Source: Pelagibacteraceae bacterium AG-345-F21 (GTDB taxonomy: Bacteria > Pseudomonadota > Alphaproteobacteria > Pelagibacterales > Pelagibacteraceae). Taken from it: a stretch of DNA of 64,000 nt. The notes beneath the pieces are model-generated. The model had not been told where the DNA came from and did not search any database. It was given only the letters and a program-made list of their open reading frames with translations. Location of the stretch: the NCBI GenBank assembly GCA_003281795.1, contig QCAW01000004.1, positions 1 through 64,000 of the forward strand, read 5' to 3'. The translations under genes were made by a program, and so were the position numbers. The stretch's first letter is position 1; each line of letters begins with the position of its first letter. Shown piece after piece: positions 40,669-53,086 of the stretch.

Positions 40669-41868
40669 ATGTCAAAAGAGAAGTTTCAGCGGAACAAACC
40701 GCACTGTAATATAGGAACAATTGGCCATGTCGACCATGGAAAAACAACATTAACTGCTGCAATTACAAAAGTTTTGTCTGAAGCAGGTGGATCATCAAGC
40801 GCAAATTTTGTTGCGTATGATCAAATTGATAAAGCACCAGAAGAAAAAGAGCGAGGTATTACTATTTCTACTGCACACGTTGAGTACGAAACAGAAAAAA
40901 GACATTACGCACACGTAGATTGTCCAGGACATGCTGACTATGTGAAAAATATGATTACAGGAGCAGCTCAAATGGATGGAGCAATTTTAGTTGTTAACGC
41001 AGCAGATGGACCAATGCCCCAAACAAGAGAACACATTCTTTTAGCTCGTCAAGTTGGAGTTCCGGCAATTGTAGTATTTTTAAATAAAATTGATACCGTA
41101 AAAGATAAAGAATTAGTTGATCTTGTAGAAGAAGAAATTAGAGAACTTTTAACTTCATATAAATTTCCAGGCGATAAGATTCCTATTGTAAAAGGATCCG
41201 CATTAAACGCTGTTGAAGGAAAAGATGAAGCAACAGGTAAAAACGCAATCATGGAATTAATGAAAGCAGTTGATGAAACAATCCCTCAACCGAATAGACC
41301 AAAAGACAAACCTTTCTTAATGCCAGTAGAGGATGTTTTCTCAATTTCTGGTAGAGGTACAGTTGTAACAGGAAGAGTTGAGTCAGGGGTAATTAAAGTC
41401 GGAGAAGAAATAGAAATAGTTGGTATTACAGATACGAAAAAATCTGTTTGTACGGGCGTTGAAATGTTTCGAAAACTTTTAGACACTGGTGAAGCTGGTG
41501 ATAATATTGGAGCATTATTAAGAGGAGTTGAAAGAGATGACGTGCAAAGAGGTCAAGTCCTATGTAAACCTGGTTCAATAACACCACACACAGAATTTGA
41601 ATGTCAGGCTTACATTTTGAAGAAAGAAGAAGGTGGAAGACATACTCCTTTCTTTACAAAATATAGACCTCAGTTTTATTTCAGAACTACTGATGTAACT
41701 GGTGAAGTTACTTTACCATCTGGCACAGAAATGGTTATGCCTGGCGATGATGGAAAATTTTCTGTGAAATTAATTACACCAATTGCAATGAGTGAAAAAT
41801 TAAACTTTGCTATTAGAGAAGGTGGTAAAACAGTTGGAGCTGGGGTAGTAACTAAGATTGTTAAATAA
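40669..41868 (+). CDS. tuf: Translation elongation factor Tu
   Basis: A 399-aa GTPase delivering aminoacyl-tRNA to the ribosome. The P-loop GHVDHGKTT, switch regions ([14 protein letters not shown]), NKIDTV and the three-domain length are standard. GTGAGGA at 40653-40659 is the ribosome site. It lies between tRNA-Gly and tRNA-Trp and probably shares their transcript. Only one tuf gene is seen in the window; a second copy would normally be expected, if at all, next to fusA, and there is none there. Confidence 0.99.
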   Translation: MSKEKFQRNKPHCNIGTIGHVDHGKTTLTAAITKVLSEAGGSSSANFVAYDQIDKAPEEKERGITISTAHVEYETEKRHYAHVDCPGHADYVKNMITGAAQMDGAILVVNAADGPMPQTREHILLARQVGVPAIVVFLNKIDTVKDKELVDLVEEEIRELLTSYKFPGDKIPIVKGSALNAVEGKDEATGKNAIMELMKAVDETIPQPNRPKDKPFLMPVEDVFSISGRGTVVTGRVESGVIKVGEEIEIVGITDTKKSVCTGVEMFRKLLDTGEAGDNIGALLRGVERDDVQRGQVLCKPGSITPHTEFECQAYILKKEEGGRHTPFFTKYRPQFYFRTTDVTGEVTLPSGTEMVMPGDDGKFSVKLITPIAMSEKLNFAIREGGKTVGAGVVTKIVK

Positions 41869-41874
41869 AAGCTT

Positions 41875-41950
41875 AGGAGCGTAGTTCAATTGGTAGAGCG
41901 CCGGTCTCCAAAACCGGAGGTTGTGGGTTCGAGTCCCTCCGCTCCTGCCA
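41875..41950 (+). tRNA. tRNA-Trp (anticodon CCA)
   Basis: A 76-nt tRNA with encoded CCA. AGGAGCG pairs with CGCTCCT. The anticodon arm CCGGT-CTCCAAA-ACCGG gives CCA. It begins 6 nt after the tuf stop and ends 9 nt before secE, as in many alphaproteobacteria. Confidence 0.97.
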
Positions 41951-41959
41951 AAAAACTTT

Positions 41960-42157
41960 ATGAAAAATCCACTTAAATTTATCCAAGAAGTAAAACAAGA
42001 AGCTTTTAGAATTACTTGGCCGACAAAAAAAGACACTATGATGGGAGCTTTAATGGTATTTGCTTTAGCTTCTGTTGCAGCGATTTTTTTTCTTATTCTT
42101 GATCAAATATTGAGATTTTTATTAAATTTAATCTTAACTATTAATTTTAGTTTATGA
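41960..42157 (+). CDS. secE: Preprotein translocase subunit SecE
   Basis: A 65-aa inner-membrane protein clamping SecY in the Sec translocon. The amphipathic segment FIQEVKQEAFRITWPTKKDT precedes one membrane helix (about residues 29-55). The start is ATG 41960, directly after tRNA-Trp; the longer open frame from 41921 runs through the tRNA and is not coding. It overlaps nusG by 4 nt (ATGA). Confidence 0.96.
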   Translation: MKNPLKFIQEVKQEAFRITWPTKKDTMMGALMVFALASVAAIFFLILDQILRFLLNLILTINFSL

Positions 42158-42678
42158 ACTGGTACATAGTGCAAGCATACTCTGGTTTTGAAAAAAAAGT
42201 AGTTGATACTATTAAAGATGAATTAAAAAAGCACAAATTACAAGATAATTTAGGAGAAATTTTAGTACCCACTCACCAAGTAACGGAAGTAAAAAAGGGA
42301 AAACGAACGAAGAAAGAAAAAAAATATTTTCCTGGCTACGTTTTAGTGAAAGTAGAATTAACTAAACAAATTTATCATTTAATAAAAAATCTTCAAAAAG
42401 TTAGTGGATTTCTAGGATCTGCAGATAAGCCCACCCCAATATCTGATAACGAAATTAAACGTATTTTAGGTCAGGTTTCAGAAAGCGCAGTTAATCAAAA
42501 AAGTGGAATTAGTTTTGAGATAGGAGAAAAAGTCAAAGTGTGTGATGGGCCTTTTGCTTCATTTAATGGTCTAATTGAAGAAATTGATGAAGAAAAATCT
42601 AGACTTAAGGTATCAGTTTCTATATTTGGTAGGGCAACTCCTGTAGATTTAGAGTTTAATCAAGTGGAGAAAAATTAG
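42154..42678 (+). CDS. nusG: Transcription termination/antitermination protein NusG
   Basis: A 174-aa RNA polymerase-binding factor linking transcription with Rho and ribosomes. The NGN domain starts NWYIVQAYSGFEKKV and includes KKYFPGYVLVKVEL. The C-terminal KOW domain has FEIGEKVKVCDGPFASFNGLIEEID. It is followed without a gap by rplK. Confidence 0.98.
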   Translation: MNWYIVQAYSGFEKKVVDTIKDELKKHKLQDNLGEILVPTHQVTEVKKGKRTKKEKKYFPGYVLVKVELTKQIYHLIKNLQKVSGFLGSADKPTPISDNEIKRILGQVSESAVNQKSGISFEIGEKVKVCDGPFASFNGLIEEIDEEKSRLKVSVSIFGRATPVDLEFNQVEKN

Positions 42679-43104
42679 ATGGCAAAAGAAATAACAGGTT
42701 ACGTGAAATTACAAATCAAAGGTGGTCAAGCAAACCCAGCTCCACCTGTAGGTCCAGCTTTAGGTCAAAGAGGAATAAATATAATGGAATTTTGTAAAGC
42801 ATTTAATGAAAAAACAAAATCATTTATGGGTAAACCAGTTCCGGTAGTAATCACTGTTTATAAAGATAAAAAATTTGATTTTATTATTAAATCTCCTCCT
42901 GCGTCACATTTTATTAGAGAGGCGGCCAAGTTAAAAAGTGGATCTAGTGAGCCAGGAAGAGTAGTTGCAGGTTCAATAACAATGAAACAGGCAGAAGCAA
43001 TTGCAAAAGAAAAAATGAAAGATTTAAATGCCTTTGATATAAAAGAAGCGACTAAAATTATTTGTGGATCAGCAAGGTCAATGGGTATTGAGGTGAAAGA
43101 TTAA
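42679..43104 (+). CDS. rplK: 50S ribosomal protein L11
   Basis: A 141-aa protein of the GTPase-associated centre. [24 protein letters not shown] at the start and the C-terminal rRNA-binding domain ending [11 protein letters not shown] are typical. It begins right after nusG and overlaps rplA by 1 nt. Confidence 0.98.
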   Translation: MAKEITGYVKLQIKGGQANPAPPVGPALGQRGINIMEFCKAFNEKTKSFMGKPVPVVITVYKDKKFDFIIKSPPASHFIREAAKLKSGSSEPGRVVAGSITMKQAEAIAKEKMKDLNAFDIKEATKIICGSARSMGIEVKD

Positions 43105-43790
43105 TGAAAAAAAAATCAAAAAGATATAAAAATTTAATTAAATCCGTAAATAAAGAAAAAAAATTAGAACTAAAAGAAATTATTGATTTAGTTAAAAAAA
43201 ATTCAACTACTAAATTTGATGAGTCTATAGATGTGTCATTACGAATAAACTTGAAACAATCTAAAGGTGGTGACTTAAGCTTAAGAACAACTGTTAAGTT
43301 ACCAAATGGATCTGGCAAAAAAAATAAAATTGCTGTTCTTTGTGAATCTGATAAAATTGAAGAATCAAAAAAAAGTGGTGCTGATATAGTAGGCTCTGAC
43401 GATTTGTTAGAAAAAATAAGCTCTGGTAAATTTGATTTTTCAAAATTAATATGCACCCCAGGAATGATGTCTAAAATTGGTAAACATGGTAAAGTTTTAG
43501 GGCCCAAAGGCCTTATGCCAAATCCTAAATTAGGTACTGTAACCAAGGATGTTGCTAAAACAGTTAATGATATTAAAACGGGTTTAGTTGAAATAAGGAA
43601 CGATAAAGATGGTAATTTAGCATCTACAATTGGAAGAAAAAGTTTTTCTAGTGAAAAAATATTAGAAAATTACAAACATTTTATAGACTCAATTAAAAAA
43701 GAAAAACCGGATACAATTAAAGGAGAATTTATAAAAAATATTTTTATTACCTCTACAATGGGGATTTCTTATAAAGTAGGAGCTAAATAA
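43104..43790 (+). CDS. rplA: 50S ribosomal protein L1
   Basis: A 228-aa L1-stalk protein. The family signature LICTPGMMSKIGKHGKVLGPKGLMPNPKLGTV is in the middle. In E. coli L1 represses its own operon; no leader hairpin is obvious here because rplK and rplA overlap. rplJ follows after 2 nt, leaving no room for the L10 leader found in many bacteria. Confidence 0.98.
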   Translation: MKKKSKRYKNLIKSVNKEKKLELKEIIDLVKKNSTTKFDESIDVSLRINLKQSKGGDLSLRTTVKLPNGSGKKNKIAVLCESDKIEESKKSGADIVGSDDLLEKISSGKFDFSKLICTPGMMSKIGKHGKVLGPKGLMPNPKLGTVTKDVAKTVNDIKTGLVEIRNDKDGNLASTIGRKSFSSEKILENYKHFIDSIKKEKPDTIKGEFIKNIFITSTMGISYKVGAK

Positions 43791-43792
43791 TT

Positions 43793-44305
43793 ATGATGAA
43801 CAAAGAATCCAAAAAAAACTATGTGGAAGAAATGAAAAAAAATTTTTCTACTTACGAGTCGGTTATGATTGCTCAATATCAAGGTCTTAACGTCAATGAA
43901 TTAGACGAGCTTAGAAAAGAATTAAGAGATAAAGGTATACTTTTTAAGATAACAAAAAATAGAATTACAAAAATTGCAATTAAAGAAACCCCAGTCAAAG
44001 AATTAGAAAAATTTTTTACTGGACCTACGGCCACAGCTCTTTCATCGGATCCTATTTCTACAGCTAAAATTTTAACAAAATTTGCAAAGACTCATGATAA
44101 ATTGAAAATTATTGCAGGATTTATGGATGGCAAGGTTTTGGACCAAAAAGAAGTGGCTATAATCGCCACACTACCGTCACTTGAGGAGGCAAGGGCTAAA
44201 ATTGTGGGAATTTTAGCAACTCCAGCTCAAAAATTAGTAAGTATTTTACTTGCACCTGGCTCAAAAATTGCTAATTTAGCGCGCGCAAAGAGTTTAAAAA
44301 AATAA
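43793..44305 (+). CDS. rplJ: 50S ribosomal protein L10
   Basis: A 170-aa base of the L7/L12 stalk. The N-terminal domain contains YESVMIAQYQGLNVNELDELR and FKITKNRITKIAIK; the C-terminal helix ending LARAKSLKK binds L12 dimers. ATG 43793 is followed directly by a second ATG at 43796; either could be used. Confidence 0.97.
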   Translation: MMNKESKKNYVEEMKKNFSTYESVMIAQYQGLNVNELDELRKELRDKGILFKITKNRITKIAIKETPVKELEKFFTGPTATALSSDPISTAKILTKFAKTHDKLKIIAGFMDGKVLDQKEVAIIATLPSLEEARAKIVGILATPAQKLVSILLAPGSKIANLARAKSLKK

Positions 44306-44320
44306 TTCATAGGATTCAAA

Positions 44321-44692
44321 ATGGCAGACTTAAATAAAATTATAGATGAACTATCAACTTTAACAGTAGTTGAAGCAGCAGAACTATCAAAACAATTAGA
44401 AGAAAAGTGGGGTGTTACAGCAGCAGCACCAGCAGCAGCAGCACCAGCAGCAGGCGGAGCAGCACCAGCAGGGGAAGAAAAATCTGAGTTTTCACTTTTC
44501 TTAGCTGCAGCAGGAGATAAAAAAATTAATGTGATTAAAGAAGTAAGAGCTATTACAGGCTTAGGATTAAAAGAAGCTAAAGATTTAGTAGAAGCAGCAC
44601 CAAAAGAAATCAAAGGTGGTGTAGCTAAAAAAGATGCTGAAGAATTCAAGAAAAAACTTGAAGCAGCTGGAGCTAAAGTAGAATTAAAGTAA
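44321..44692 (+). CDS. rplL: 50S ribosomal protein L7/L12
   Basis: A 123-aa stalk protein with an N-terminal dimer domain, an alanine/proline-rich hinge (about residues 35-50) and the C-terminal factor-binding domain with [21 protein letters not shown]-type sequence. It is followed by a terminator-like hairpin before rpoB. Confidence 0.98.
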   Translation: MADLNKIIDELSTLTVVEAAELSKQLEEKWGVTAAAPAAAAPAAGGAAPAGEEKSEFSLFLAAAGDKKINVIKEVRAITGLGLKEAKDLVEAAPKEIKGGVAKKDAEEFKKKLEAAGAKVELK

Positions 44693-44710
44693 ACAAAATT
44701 TAAGACTAAG

Positions 44711-44746
44711 TTTTACTGCAATATAAAAAATGCAGTAAAATTTTTT
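44711..44746 (+). terminator. Intrinsic terminator/attenuator between rplL and rpoB
   Basis: TTTTACTGCA (44711-44720) and TGCAGTAAAA (44731-44740) form a perfect 10-bp stem with a 10-nt loop followed by TTTTTT. It lies within the 61-nt gap, 8 nt before rpoB. It resembles the partial terminator that lowers rpoBC relative to rplJL expression in E. coli. No separate rpoB promoter is evident downstream of it, so read-through is expected. Confidence 0.8.
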
Positions 44747-44753
44747 ATTATTA

Positions 44754-47700
44754 ATGCAATTATCTTTTACTCAAAAAAAAAATATCAGAAAAAATTTCGG
44801 CAAATTAGTCGAAGGATTATCAATACCTAATCTAATTGAAGTACAAAAAAATTCTTATAATGAATTTTTAAACTCTAGAACTTTAGAACAACAACTAAAC
44901 GATTTATCAAAAGGTATAGATAAAGTTTTTAAAAGTATTTTTCCTATTGAGGATGGTTCAGATAAATCAACATTAGAATATATTTCTTATAAATTAGAAA
45001 AACCAAAATTTGATGTTATCGAATGTAAACAGAGAAGCTTGTCATATTCAGCAGCGTTAAAGGCAAATTTAAGACTAGTTGTTTATGATATTGACCCCGA
45101 AAATAATACTAAACAAATTCTTTCAGCTAAAGAACAAGAGGTTTTTATTGGCGATTTACCGTTAATGACTCCTAGCGCAACTTTTATCACAAATGGAGTT
45201 GAACGTGTTGTTGTTAATCAGATGCACAGAAGTCCGGGTGTTTTTTTTGATCATGATAAAGGAAAAACACATGCAAGTGGAAAACTTTTATTTAGCTGTA
45301 GAATTATTCCAGGTAGAGGCTCTTGGTTAGATTTTGAATTTGACCCAAAAGATATTTTGTATTTTAGAATTGACAGAAAAAAGAAATTACCAATTACTTC
45401 TATATTATTTGCATTAGGTTTTACTAAAGAAAAAATTATTAATACTTTTTACACTACTAATAAATATAAGTTTAACACTGATAACAAAAAATGGATTACC
45501 GATTTTGTACCAGATAACTATAAAAGACCCATAAAATTATCTTATGATTTAATTGACTCCAACACTAATAAAAAAGTTTTATCTAAAGGTGAAAAACTTA
45601 ATTTCATAATTGCAAAAAAACTTCAAGAAAAAGGTTTGAAGTCTATTTTGGCTTCACAAAATGAGATTATTGGAAAATATACTGCCAAAGATATCAAAGA
45701 CAAAAGTGGAGAAATTATAATAAGCTCAGGTTTTGACATAACAGAGGAACAACTAGAAAAGATTATTAGTCAAGAGGAGAAAACTCTCGAAGTTGTCAAT
45801 ATAGATCCAATTAATAAAGGTCCTTATCTTTTAGAGACTTTAAAAATAGACAAAAATTTAAATAAATCTGAAGCATTAAATGATATTTACAAAGTACTTA
45901 GACCAGGCGAAGCTCCATCTTTAGAAGTGGCAGAAGAAATTTTTAATAATTTATATTTTAAAAAAGAACGTTATGATTTATCAGAAGTAGGTAGAGTAAA
46001 ATTAAATTCTAAATTAAATTTAAAAATTAGTGATAAAAAAACAGTTTTAAGTACTGAAGACATTGTTGCTATAATTAAGTTTATGCTCGATTTAAGAGAT
46101 GGCAAAGGCGATGTCGACGATATTGATCACCTTGGCAACAGAAGGGTTCGATCTGTAGGAGAGTTAGTTGAGAATCAATTTAGAATAGGTTTGTTGAGAA
46201 TGGAAAGAACTGTCAAAGAAAAAATGTCTACTTTTCTAGAAATTGAAGCAGCAATGCCTCAAGATCTAATAAATGCTAAACCAATTACAACTTCTCTAAA
46301 AGATTTTTTTGCCACTTCACAGCTGTCTCAATTTATGGATCAAACTAATCCTCTATCTGAGATAACTCATAAAAGAAGGGTATCTGCTTTAGGCCCAGGT
46401 GGCTTAACAAGAGAGAGAGCAGGTTTTGAAGTAAGAGACGTTCATCCCACTCACTATGGTAGAATATGTCCTATAGAAACACCGGAAGGACCAAATATTG
46501 GTTTAATAAATAGTTTAGCTACATATTGTAGAGTTAATAAATTTGGATACATAGAAAGTCCTTATAAAAAAGTGATTAATGGAAAAGTAACTTCTGAAAT
46601 TAAATACCTATCAGCCATAGAAGAAGAAAAACATACAATTGCGCAAGCAAATTCACCAATTAAAAAAGATGGATCCTTCGAAGAGGAGCTAGTTGCATGC
46701 AGAAAAAATTTAAACTTCGAATTATCAAGTAGAGAAAATATAGAATATATTGATGTTTCTCCTAAGCAACTTGTTTCAGTTGCTGCTGCTTTAATTCCTT
46801 TTTTAGAAAATGACGATGCTAATAGAGCATTAATGGGATCAAATATGATGAGACAAGCTGTTCCTTTATTAAAACCAGAGTCACCACTTGTCGGAACAGG
46901 CATAGAGTCAGATGTTGCTTTAGACTCAGGGGTGACCATTGTAGCCAAAAGAAATGGACTAGTTGATAAAATAGATGGAAAAAGAATTGTTGTAAAAGCT
47001 ACAGATGTTACAGATTTATCTCAGTCGGCAGTAGATATATACAATCTTTCAAAATTTCAAAGATCTAATCAAAATACCTGCATAAACCAAAAACCTCTTG
47101 TAAAAGTTGGCGATCAAATAAAAAAAGGAGATATAATAGCTGATGGTCCAGCTACAAAACTTGGTGAGTTAGCTTTAGGCAAAAATGTTACTGTAGCTTT
47201 CATGCCGTGGCAAGGATACAATTTTGAAGACTCTATATTGATTTCTGAAAGATGTGTGACCGATGATGTTTTTACCTCAGTTCATATTGAGGAATACGAA
47301 TCAATGGCGAGAGACACAAAATTAGGAGCAGAAGAAATTACAAGAGATATCCCAAATGTAAGCGAGGAAAGTTTAAGAAATTTAGACGAATCTGGTATTG
47401 TTTATGTTGGCGCAGAAGTTAAACCAGGAGATATCTTAGTAGGAAAAGTTACTCCTAAGAGTGAAACTTCTTCAAGCCCAGAAGAAAAACTATTAAGATC
47501 AATTTTCGGGGAGAAAGCGACTGATGTTCGAGACTCATCTTTAAAACTCCCATCAGGAAGCACAGGAGTCGTAATTGACGTAAGAGTATTTAATAGACAT
47601 GGTATTGAAAAAGATGAGAGGTCTATCGCAATTGAAAGAGCTGAAATTGAGTCAGTTCAAGAAGATAAAAAAGTAGAAGAAGAGATTTTAAATAGAAATA

Positions 47701-48845
47701 TTAAATTAAGAGCAATAGATTTATTGAATAATAAAAGTATAGATAAACAATATAAAGATCTCAAACCAGGAACTACTTTAAATAATAATGATTTTGAAAA
47801 TTTAACATTAAAAGACTTATGGAAAATGTCTTTTGAAAAACAAGAGATAAATCAAAATTTAGAAAAACTTAAAATACAATTTGATAACGCTTACGAGGAT
47901 ATTAAAGTACGATTTGAAGATAAAGTAACCAAAATACAAGCTGGAGATGATCTATTACCAACAGTAATGAAAGTTGTTAAAGTATTTGTAGCTGTAAAAA
48001 GACGTTTAATGCCAGGTGATAAAATGGCAGGAAGACATGGTAATAAGGGTGTAGTAAGTAAAATCGTCCCAGTTGAAGACATGCCCTATCAAGCTAATGG
48101 TAAACCAGTAGATATAGTATTAAATCCTTTGGGTGTTCCAAGTCGTATGAATGTTGGTCAAATTTTAGAAACCCACCTTGGATGGTCCTGCTCAGAACTA
48201 GGGGAACAAATAAAAGATTATTTAAAAGATTTTGATAAAAAAATAGACAAGTTAAAAGACAAATTAAAAGAAATTTATGGCAAAGATTATTTTGATCAAA
48301 CTATTTCGAAATTATCTAAGAGAGAAATCGCAGAATTAGTTCAAAATATTTCTAACGGTATCCCTATCTCTACACCAGTTTTTGATGGAGCTAGCACAAA
48401 CGATATCTCTAAAATGTTAGATTTAGCTAAATTACCAAATTCTGGACAAACTCAATTATGGAATGGCCAAACTGGCGAAAAATTTGACAGACCTGTAACC
48501 GTTGGAATTATCTACATGCTAAAATTAAATCACTTAGTAGAAGACAAAATTCATGCAAGGTCTACTGGACCTTATAGTTTGGTTACGCAACAACCGTTAG
48601 GTGGAAAAGCTCAATTGGGAGGACAAAGATTTGGAGAAATGGAAGTATGGGCTCTAGAAGCTTACGGAGCTTCTTACACGCTTCAAGAAATTTTAACAGT
48701 TAAATCAGATGATGTAGCCGGAAGAACAAAAGTATATGAAACAATTGTTAAAGGTAATAATAACTTTGAGTCAGGAGTTCCTGAGTCATTTAATGTTTTG
48801 GTTAAAGAAATTAGGGCACTTGGGTTAAATATTGAATTAAATTAA
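44754..48845 (+). CDS. rpoB: DNA-directed RNA polymerase beta subunit
   Basis: A 1363-aa catalytic subunit. Landmarks include the rifampicin-region [20 protein letters not shown] near residues 523-542, the [16 protein letters not shown] segment, [16 protein letters not shown], and the C-terminal [14 protein letters not shown]. The length is normal for the proteobacterial form. It begins 8 nt after a terminator-like hairpin and is separated from rpoC by one base. Confidence 0.99.
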   Translation: MQLSFTQKKNIRKNFGKLVEGLSIPNLIEVQKNSYNEFLNSRTLEQQLNDLSKGIDKVFKSIFPIEDGSDKSTLEYISYKLEKPKFDVIECKQRSLSYSAALKANLRLVVYDIDPENNTKQILSAKEQEVFIGDLPLMTPSATFITNGVERVVVNQMHRSPGVFFDHDKGKTHASGKLLFSCRIIPGRGSWLDFEFDPKDILYFRIDRKKKLPITSILFALGFTKEKIINTFYTTNKYKFNTDNKKWITDFVPDNYKRPIKLSYDLIDSNTNKKVLSKGEKLNFIIAKKLQEKGLKSILASQNEIIGKYTAKDIKDKSGEIIISSGFDITEEQLEKIISQEEKTLEVVNIDPINKGPYLLETLKIDKNLNKSEALNDIYKVLRPGEAPSLEVAEEIFNNLYFKKERYDLSEVGRVKLNSKLNLKISDKKTVLSTEDIVAIIKFMLDLRDGKGDVDDIDHLGNRRVRSVGELVENQFRIGLLRMERTVKEKMSTFLEIEAAMPQDLINAKPITTSLKDFFATSQLSQFMDQTNPLSEITHKRRVSALGPGGLTRERAGFEVRDVHPTHYGRICPIETPEGPNIGLINSLATYCRVNKFGYIESPYKKVINGKVTSEIKYLSAIEEEKHTIAQANSPIKKDGSFEEELVACRKNLNFELSSRENIEYIDVSPKQLVSVAAALIPFLENDDANRALMGSNMMRQAVPLLKPESPLVGTGIESDVALDSGVTIVAKRNGLVDKIDGKRIVVKATDVTDLSQSAVDIYNLSKFQRSNQNTCINQKPLVKVGDQIKKGDIIADGPATKLGELALGKNVTVAFMPWQGYNFEDSILISERCVTDDVFTSVHIEEYESMARDTKLGAEEITRDIPNVSEESLRNLDESGIVYVGAEVKPGDILVGKVTPKSETSSSPEEKLLRSIFGEKATDVRDSSLKLPSGSTGVVIDVRVFNRHGIEKDERSIAIERAEIESVQEDKKVEEEILNRNIKLRAIDLLNNKSIDKQYKDLKPGTTLNNNDFENLTLKDLWKMSFEKQEINQNLEKLKIQFDNAYEDIKVRFEDKVTKIQAGDDLLPTVMKVVKVFVAVKRRLMPGDKMAGRHGNKGVVSKIVPVEDMPYQANGKPVDIVLNPLGVPSRMNVGQILETHLGWSCSELGEQIKDYLKDFDKKIDKLKDKLKEIYGKDYFDQTISKLSKREIAELVQNISNGIPISTPVFDGASTNDISKMLDLAKLPNSGQTQLWNGQTGEKFDRPVTVGIIYMLKLNHLVEDKIHARSTGPYSLVTQQPLGGKAQLGGQRFGEMEVWALEAYGASYTLQEILTVKSDDVAGRTKVYETIVKGNNNFESGVPESFNVLVKEIRALGLNIELN

Positions 48846-48846
48846 T

Positions 48847-51800
48847 ATGGAAAAAAACTTAACAAAAAACTTTGAAAATCAAAATATCGTACCAGAAAAT
48901 AATTTTGATAGCATTAAGATAACTTTAGCAAGTCCTGAGAAAATTAAGTCATGGTCCTATGGAGAAATTAAGAAACCTGAAACAATTAATTACAGAACTT
49001 TTAGACCAGAAAAAGATGGATTATTTTGTTCGAGAATATTTGGCCCAGTTAAAGATTACGAATGTCTATGCGGCAAGTATAAACGAATGAAATTCAGAGG
49101 AATAATCTGTGAGAAGTGTGGTGTGGAAGTTACAAAGTCTAATGTGAGAAGAGAAAGAATGGGTCACATTGATTTGGCGTGTCCAGTAGCTCATATTTGG
49201 TTTTTAAAATCCCTCCCAAGTAGAATTTCACTAGCTATAGACATGAAATTAAAAGAAGTTGAAAAAGTTTTGTATTTTGAAAGTTTTATTGTAGTTGAAC
49301 CTGGTTTAACAACTCTCAAAAAAGGTCAATTGTTATCAGAAGAAGAACTTATAAAAGCTCAAGATGAATTTGGTGAGGACGCATTCACTTCTGGTATCGG
49401 GGCTGAAGCTGTTAGAGAAATTTTGGTCAATCTTGATCTTAAAGCGGAACAAAAAAAGTTAAGAGAGTCATTATCTGAAATAAAATCAAAAGTAACAGAA
49501 GAAAGAACTATTAAAAGATTAAAATTAATTGAGTCATTTATTTCATCTGGAAATAAACCTGAGTGGATGATTTTAACTTCTGTACCTGTAATTCCACCAG
49601 AGTTAAGACCTTTAGTTCCTTTAGATGGAGGTAGATTTGCAACTTCTGACTTAAATGACCTTTATAGAAGAGTGATAAATAGGAACAATCGTTTAACTAG
49701 ACTTTTAGATTTAAAAGCACCAGATATTATAGTTAGAAATGAAAAAAGAATGCTTCAAGAATCGGTTGATGCACTTTTTGATAACGGTCGAAGAGGTAGA
49801 GTTATTACAGGCACAGGAAAAAGACCACTTAAATCTTTAGCTGAAATGTTAAAAGGGAAACAAGGTAGATTTAGACAAAATTTATTAGGTAAAAGAGTTG
49901 ACTATTCAGGCAGGTCAGTAATTGTAGTAGGCCCTGAACTCAAACTTCATCAATGTGGCTTACCAAAAAAAATGGCTTTAGAATTATTTAAACCATTTTT
50001 ATACGCTAGATTAGATAAATTAGGTTTAGCAACAACTATTAAACAAGCTAAAAGACTCGTTGAAAAAGAAAAAAGCGAAGTATGGGATTCTTTAGAACAT
50101 ATCATTAGAGAACATCCAATACTTTTAAACAGAGCTCCCACTTTACATAGGTTGGGCGTTCAAGCTTTTGAAGCAAAATTAATAGAAGGAAATGCAATAG
50201 AGTTACATCCATTGGTTTGCGCTGCATTTAATGCAGATTTTGATGGAGATCAAATGGCAGTTCACATTCCGTTAAGTTTAGAGGCTCAGTTAGAAGCAAG
50301 AGTTTTAATGATGTCTACTAACAATATATTAAGTCCTTCTAATGGAAAACCAATAATTGTTCCAAGTCAAGATATAGTCTTAGGAATTTACTATTTATCT
50401 CAAGCTGAGGAAAATGATAAAAAACCTAAAGGAATATTCTCAGGAATAAATGAAATTGAACAAGCTTTAGAGAGCAAATCAATAAGTTTGCACTCTAAAA
50501 TAATTTCGACTTTTAATACAGTTGACAATAAAGGTGTTAAAAAAGTAGAAAAATATACTAGCACCGCAGGGAGATTCTTGCTGGCAAATGTTTTGCCATT
50601 AAATCATAATATTAAATTCAGTTTAGTAAATAGGTTATTGACTAAAAAAAATGTCTCAGAAGTTATTGATACAATTTTTAGGTTTTGTGGACAAAAAGAA
50701 ACTGTCATTTTTTGTGATAGAATTAAATCTCTAGGTTTCAAACATGCATTTAAAGCAGGAATATCTTTTGGTAAAGATGATTTATTAATACCAAAGACTA
50801 AGGAAAATTTAATAGGTAATACTAAAAAACAAATCGAAGAATATGAAAAACAATATTCTGACGGGTTAATAACAAGAGGTGAAAAATACAATAAAGTCGT
50901 AGATATTTGGTCAAAATGCACTGATACGGTAGCTAATGAAATGATGAAAGAAATTTCTTCTGCGGAAAAAATATACGATGATGATAGAATTGAAACTAAT
51001 TCAGTTTATATGATGGCCGATTCAGGTGCTAGGGGATCTCAAGCACAAATGAAACAATTAGCTGGAATGAGAGGACTAATTGCTAAACCTTCAGGTGAAA
51101 TAATAGAGACACCTATAATTTCTAATTTTAAAGAGGGATTATCAGTTTTGGAATATTTCAATTCGACCCATGGAGCGCGAAAAGGATTAGCAGATACGGC
51201 ATTAAAAACTGCAAACTCAGGTTATTTAACCAGAAGATTATGTGATGTAGCTCAAGATGTTCAAATAACTAAAGCAGAGTGTGATCCAAAAAAAAGATCA
51301 TCAGTAACAATTTCAGAAATTATTGAAGGAGGAAATATTTTAGTGAGCTTGTCCGAAAGAGTTCTTGGTAGAGTTATTGCTGAAGATATTAAAAATCCTG
51401 TTACAGGAGAAGTAATAATTAAAAAAGATAAGTTAATAGATGAGGCTGACTGTGAAAAAATTGATGCTGCAGGCGTAAAATCTGTAAATGTATATTCTGT
51501 TATTACTTGTGCTTCTACAAAAGGAGTTTGCCAAGTTTGTTATGGAAGAGATTTAGCAAGAGGAAAATTAGTAAGCATCGGCGAGGCAGTAGGAATGATT
51601 GCTGCACAATCAATTGGTGAACCGGGTACTCAATTAACCATGAGAACATTTCACGTCGGTGGGACAGCCCAAATTAAGGAAGAGTCTCAAATTATCTCTC
51701 AAACAAAAGGTAAATTAAATATTATTAACAAAAATCTGATTGAAGACTCTAAAAAGAATATAATTGTTATGGGTAGAAACACTCAATTGAGCATAGAAGA

Positions 51801-53034
51801 TGATACAGGACGTCAACTTGCTATATATAAAGTTAATTATGGCTCTAAACTGTTCTTTAAAGATGGCGATGTAATTGATAAGGGAAAAAAAATAGCAGAA
51901 TGGGATCCATATACTTTACCGGTAATAGCGGAAACCAGTGGTATCGTTAATTACATGGACTTGACAGAAGGTACTTCTTTAACAGAAACTCTCGATGATG
52001 CGACTGGATTATCCTCAAAATCTGTTACTGATTGGAAATCATTGTCAAAAAATTCTGAATTAAAACCTCGTATCACTTTAAGAGACTCAAAAGGTGAAAT
52101 TATTAAAAAAGCTGACGGGAATGAAGCTAGATATTATTTGGTTCCAGACACAATATTATCAGTTAAAGATGGACAAAAAATATCAGCTGGTGACGTTTTA
52201 GCAAGACTTCCAAAGGAAACTTCCAAAACTAAAGATATTACCGGAGGCTTACCGAGAGTGGCCGAATTATTCGAAGCACGAAAACCAAAAGATAGCGCAA
52301 TTATAGCTGAAAATGATGGAGTAATAGAATTTGGAAAAGAAGTAAGAGGGAAACAAAAAATTTCAATAGTTGCAACAAATGGTGAAACTTCAAATTATCT
52401 AATTCCAAAAGGTAAACATGTTAACTTTAATCAAGGAGAGAAGATTAAAAAAGGTGAGTACTTATTAGATGGAGCTCCTTTACCACATGATATTTTAAGA
52501 GTTTTAGGAGTTGAAAAACTTACTGAATACTTTGTGTCTGAAGTTCAGGAAGTTTACAGATTACAAGGAGTTGTAATAAATGACAAACATATTGAAACTA
52601 TTGTGAGACAAATGCTTAAAAGAGTAGAAATAAAAAACCCAGGTGATTCAGATCTTTTATTAGGGGAAGTAATTGATTTATTAGATATAACTAAGATAAA
52701 TGATGAATTAAGAAAAAATAAAAAAAAACCTGCAGTTTTTGAAAGAGTTTTATTAGGGATCACTAAAGCCTCTTTACAAACAAATTCATTTATCTCAGCT
52801 GCTTCATTTCAAGAAACAACAAGAGTTCTTACAGATGCTTCTATCAAGGGAAAAACAGATACTTTAGAGGGATTAAAGGAAAACGTGATTGTAGGTAGAT
52901 TAGTTCCAGCAGGAACTGGGTTAACCAAAATTGACTGGGATAAACAAGCAAGAACTTTGGATAAGGCTAGATTAGAAGAATTAAAAAAACAAGAGCTAGA
53001 AAGCGCGTCAACTGCACCCGAACAGGCAACCTAA
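48847..53034 (+). CDS. rpoC: DNA-directed RNA polymerase beta' subunit
   Basis: A 1395-aa subunit with the catalytic NADFDGD at residues 462-468 binding the active-site magnesium. The N-terminal zinc site is [19 protein letters not shown]; a second zinc cysteine cluster is around [13 protein letters not shown]. The trigger-loop region [19 protein letters not shown] is intact. It ends the rpoBC unit before a 149-nt gap with the rpsL promoter and leader. Confidence 0.99.
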   Translation: MEKNLTKNFENQNIVPENNFDSIKITLASPEKIKSWSYGEIKKPETINYRTFRPEKDGLFCSRIFGPVKDYECLCGKYKRMKFRGIICEKCGVEVTKSNVRRERMGHIDLACPVAHIWFLKSLPSRISLAIDMKLKEVEKVLYFESFIVVEPGLTTLKKGQLLSEEELIKAQDEFGEDAFTSGIGAEAVREILVNLDLKAEQKKLRESLSEIKSKVTEERTIKRLKLIESFISSGNKPEWMILTSVPVIPPELRPLVPLDGGRFATSDLNDLYRRVINRNNRLTRLLDLKAPDIIVRNEKRMLQESVDALFDNGRRGRVITGTGKRPLKSLAEMLKGKQGRFRQNLLGKRVDYSGRSVIVVGPELKLHQCGLPKKMALELFKPFLYARLDKLGLATTIKQAKRLVEKEKSEVWDSLEHIIREHPILLNRAPTLHRLGVQAFEAKLIEGNAIELHPLVCAAFNADFDGDQMAVHIPLSLEAQLEARVLMMSTNNILSPSNGKPIIVPSQDIVLGIYYLSQAEENDKKPKGIFSGINEIEQALESKSISLHSKIISTFNTVDNKGVKKVEKYTSTAGRFLLANVLPLNHNIKFSLVNRLLTKKNVSEVIDTIFRFCGQKETVIFCDRIKSLGFKHAFKAGISFGKDDLLIPKTKENLIGNTKKQIEEYEKQYSDGLITRGEKYNKVVDIWSKCTDTVANEMMKEISSAEKIYDDDRIETNSVYMMADSGARGSQAQMKQLAGMRGLIAKPSGEIIETPIISNFKEGLSVLEYFNSTHGARKGLADTALKTANSGYLTRRLCDVAQDVQITKAECDPKKRSSVTISEIIEGGNILVSLSERVLGRVIAEDIKNPVTGEVIIKKDKLIDEADCEKIDAAGVKSVNVYSVITCASTKGVCQVCYGRDLARGKLVSIGEAVGMIAAQSIGEPGTQLTMRTFHVGGTAQIKEESQIISQTKGKLNIINKNLIEDSKKNIIVMGRNTQLSIEDDTGRQLAIYKVNYGSKLFFKDGDVIDKGKKIAEWDPYTLPVIAETSGIVNYMDLTEGTSLTETLDDATGLSSKSVTDWKSLSKNSELKPRITLRDSKGEIIKKADGNEARYYLVPDTILSVKDGQKISAGDVLARLPKETSKTKDITGGLPRVAELFEARKPKDSAIIAENDGVIEFGKEVRGKQKISIVATNGETSNYLIPKGKHVNFNQGEKIKKGEYLLDGAPLPHDILRVLGVEKLTEYFVSEVQEVYRLQGVVINDKHIETIVRQMLKRVEIKNPGDSDLLLGEVIDLLDITKINDELRKNKKKPAVFERVLLGITKASLQTNSFISAASFQETTRVLTDASIKGKTDTLEGLKENVIVGRLVPAGTGLTKIDWDKQARTLDKARLEELKKQELESASTAPEQAT

Positions 53035-53058
53035 GTTAGAGAAAACAATCAATAAACG

Positions 53059-53086
53059 TTGACTTTTTTGATTTCAATGTTAGTTT
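53059..53086 (+). promoter_or_regulatory. Putative promoter of the rpsL-rpsG-fusA genes
   Basis: TTGACT (53059-53064) and TAGTTT (53081-53086) are separated by 16 nt, a good -35 with a fair -10. It lies 25 nt after the rpoC stop. Transcription from about 53093 would include the structured leader ahead of rpsL. Confidence 0.5.

Noticed and set aside
41800-42036. Minus-strand ORF containing GGTRTHNLRFWRPALYQLNY
   Set aside because: Antisense of tRNA-Trp and the tuf end, a common false annotation.
43790-43793. L10-type leader between rplA and rplJ
   Set aside because: Only 2 nt separate the genes, so no leader can exist here.
44227-44649. Alanine/serine-rich minus-strand ORF of 140 codons
   Set aside because: It lies wholly opposite rplJ and rplL; its composition mirrors the L7/L12 hinge.
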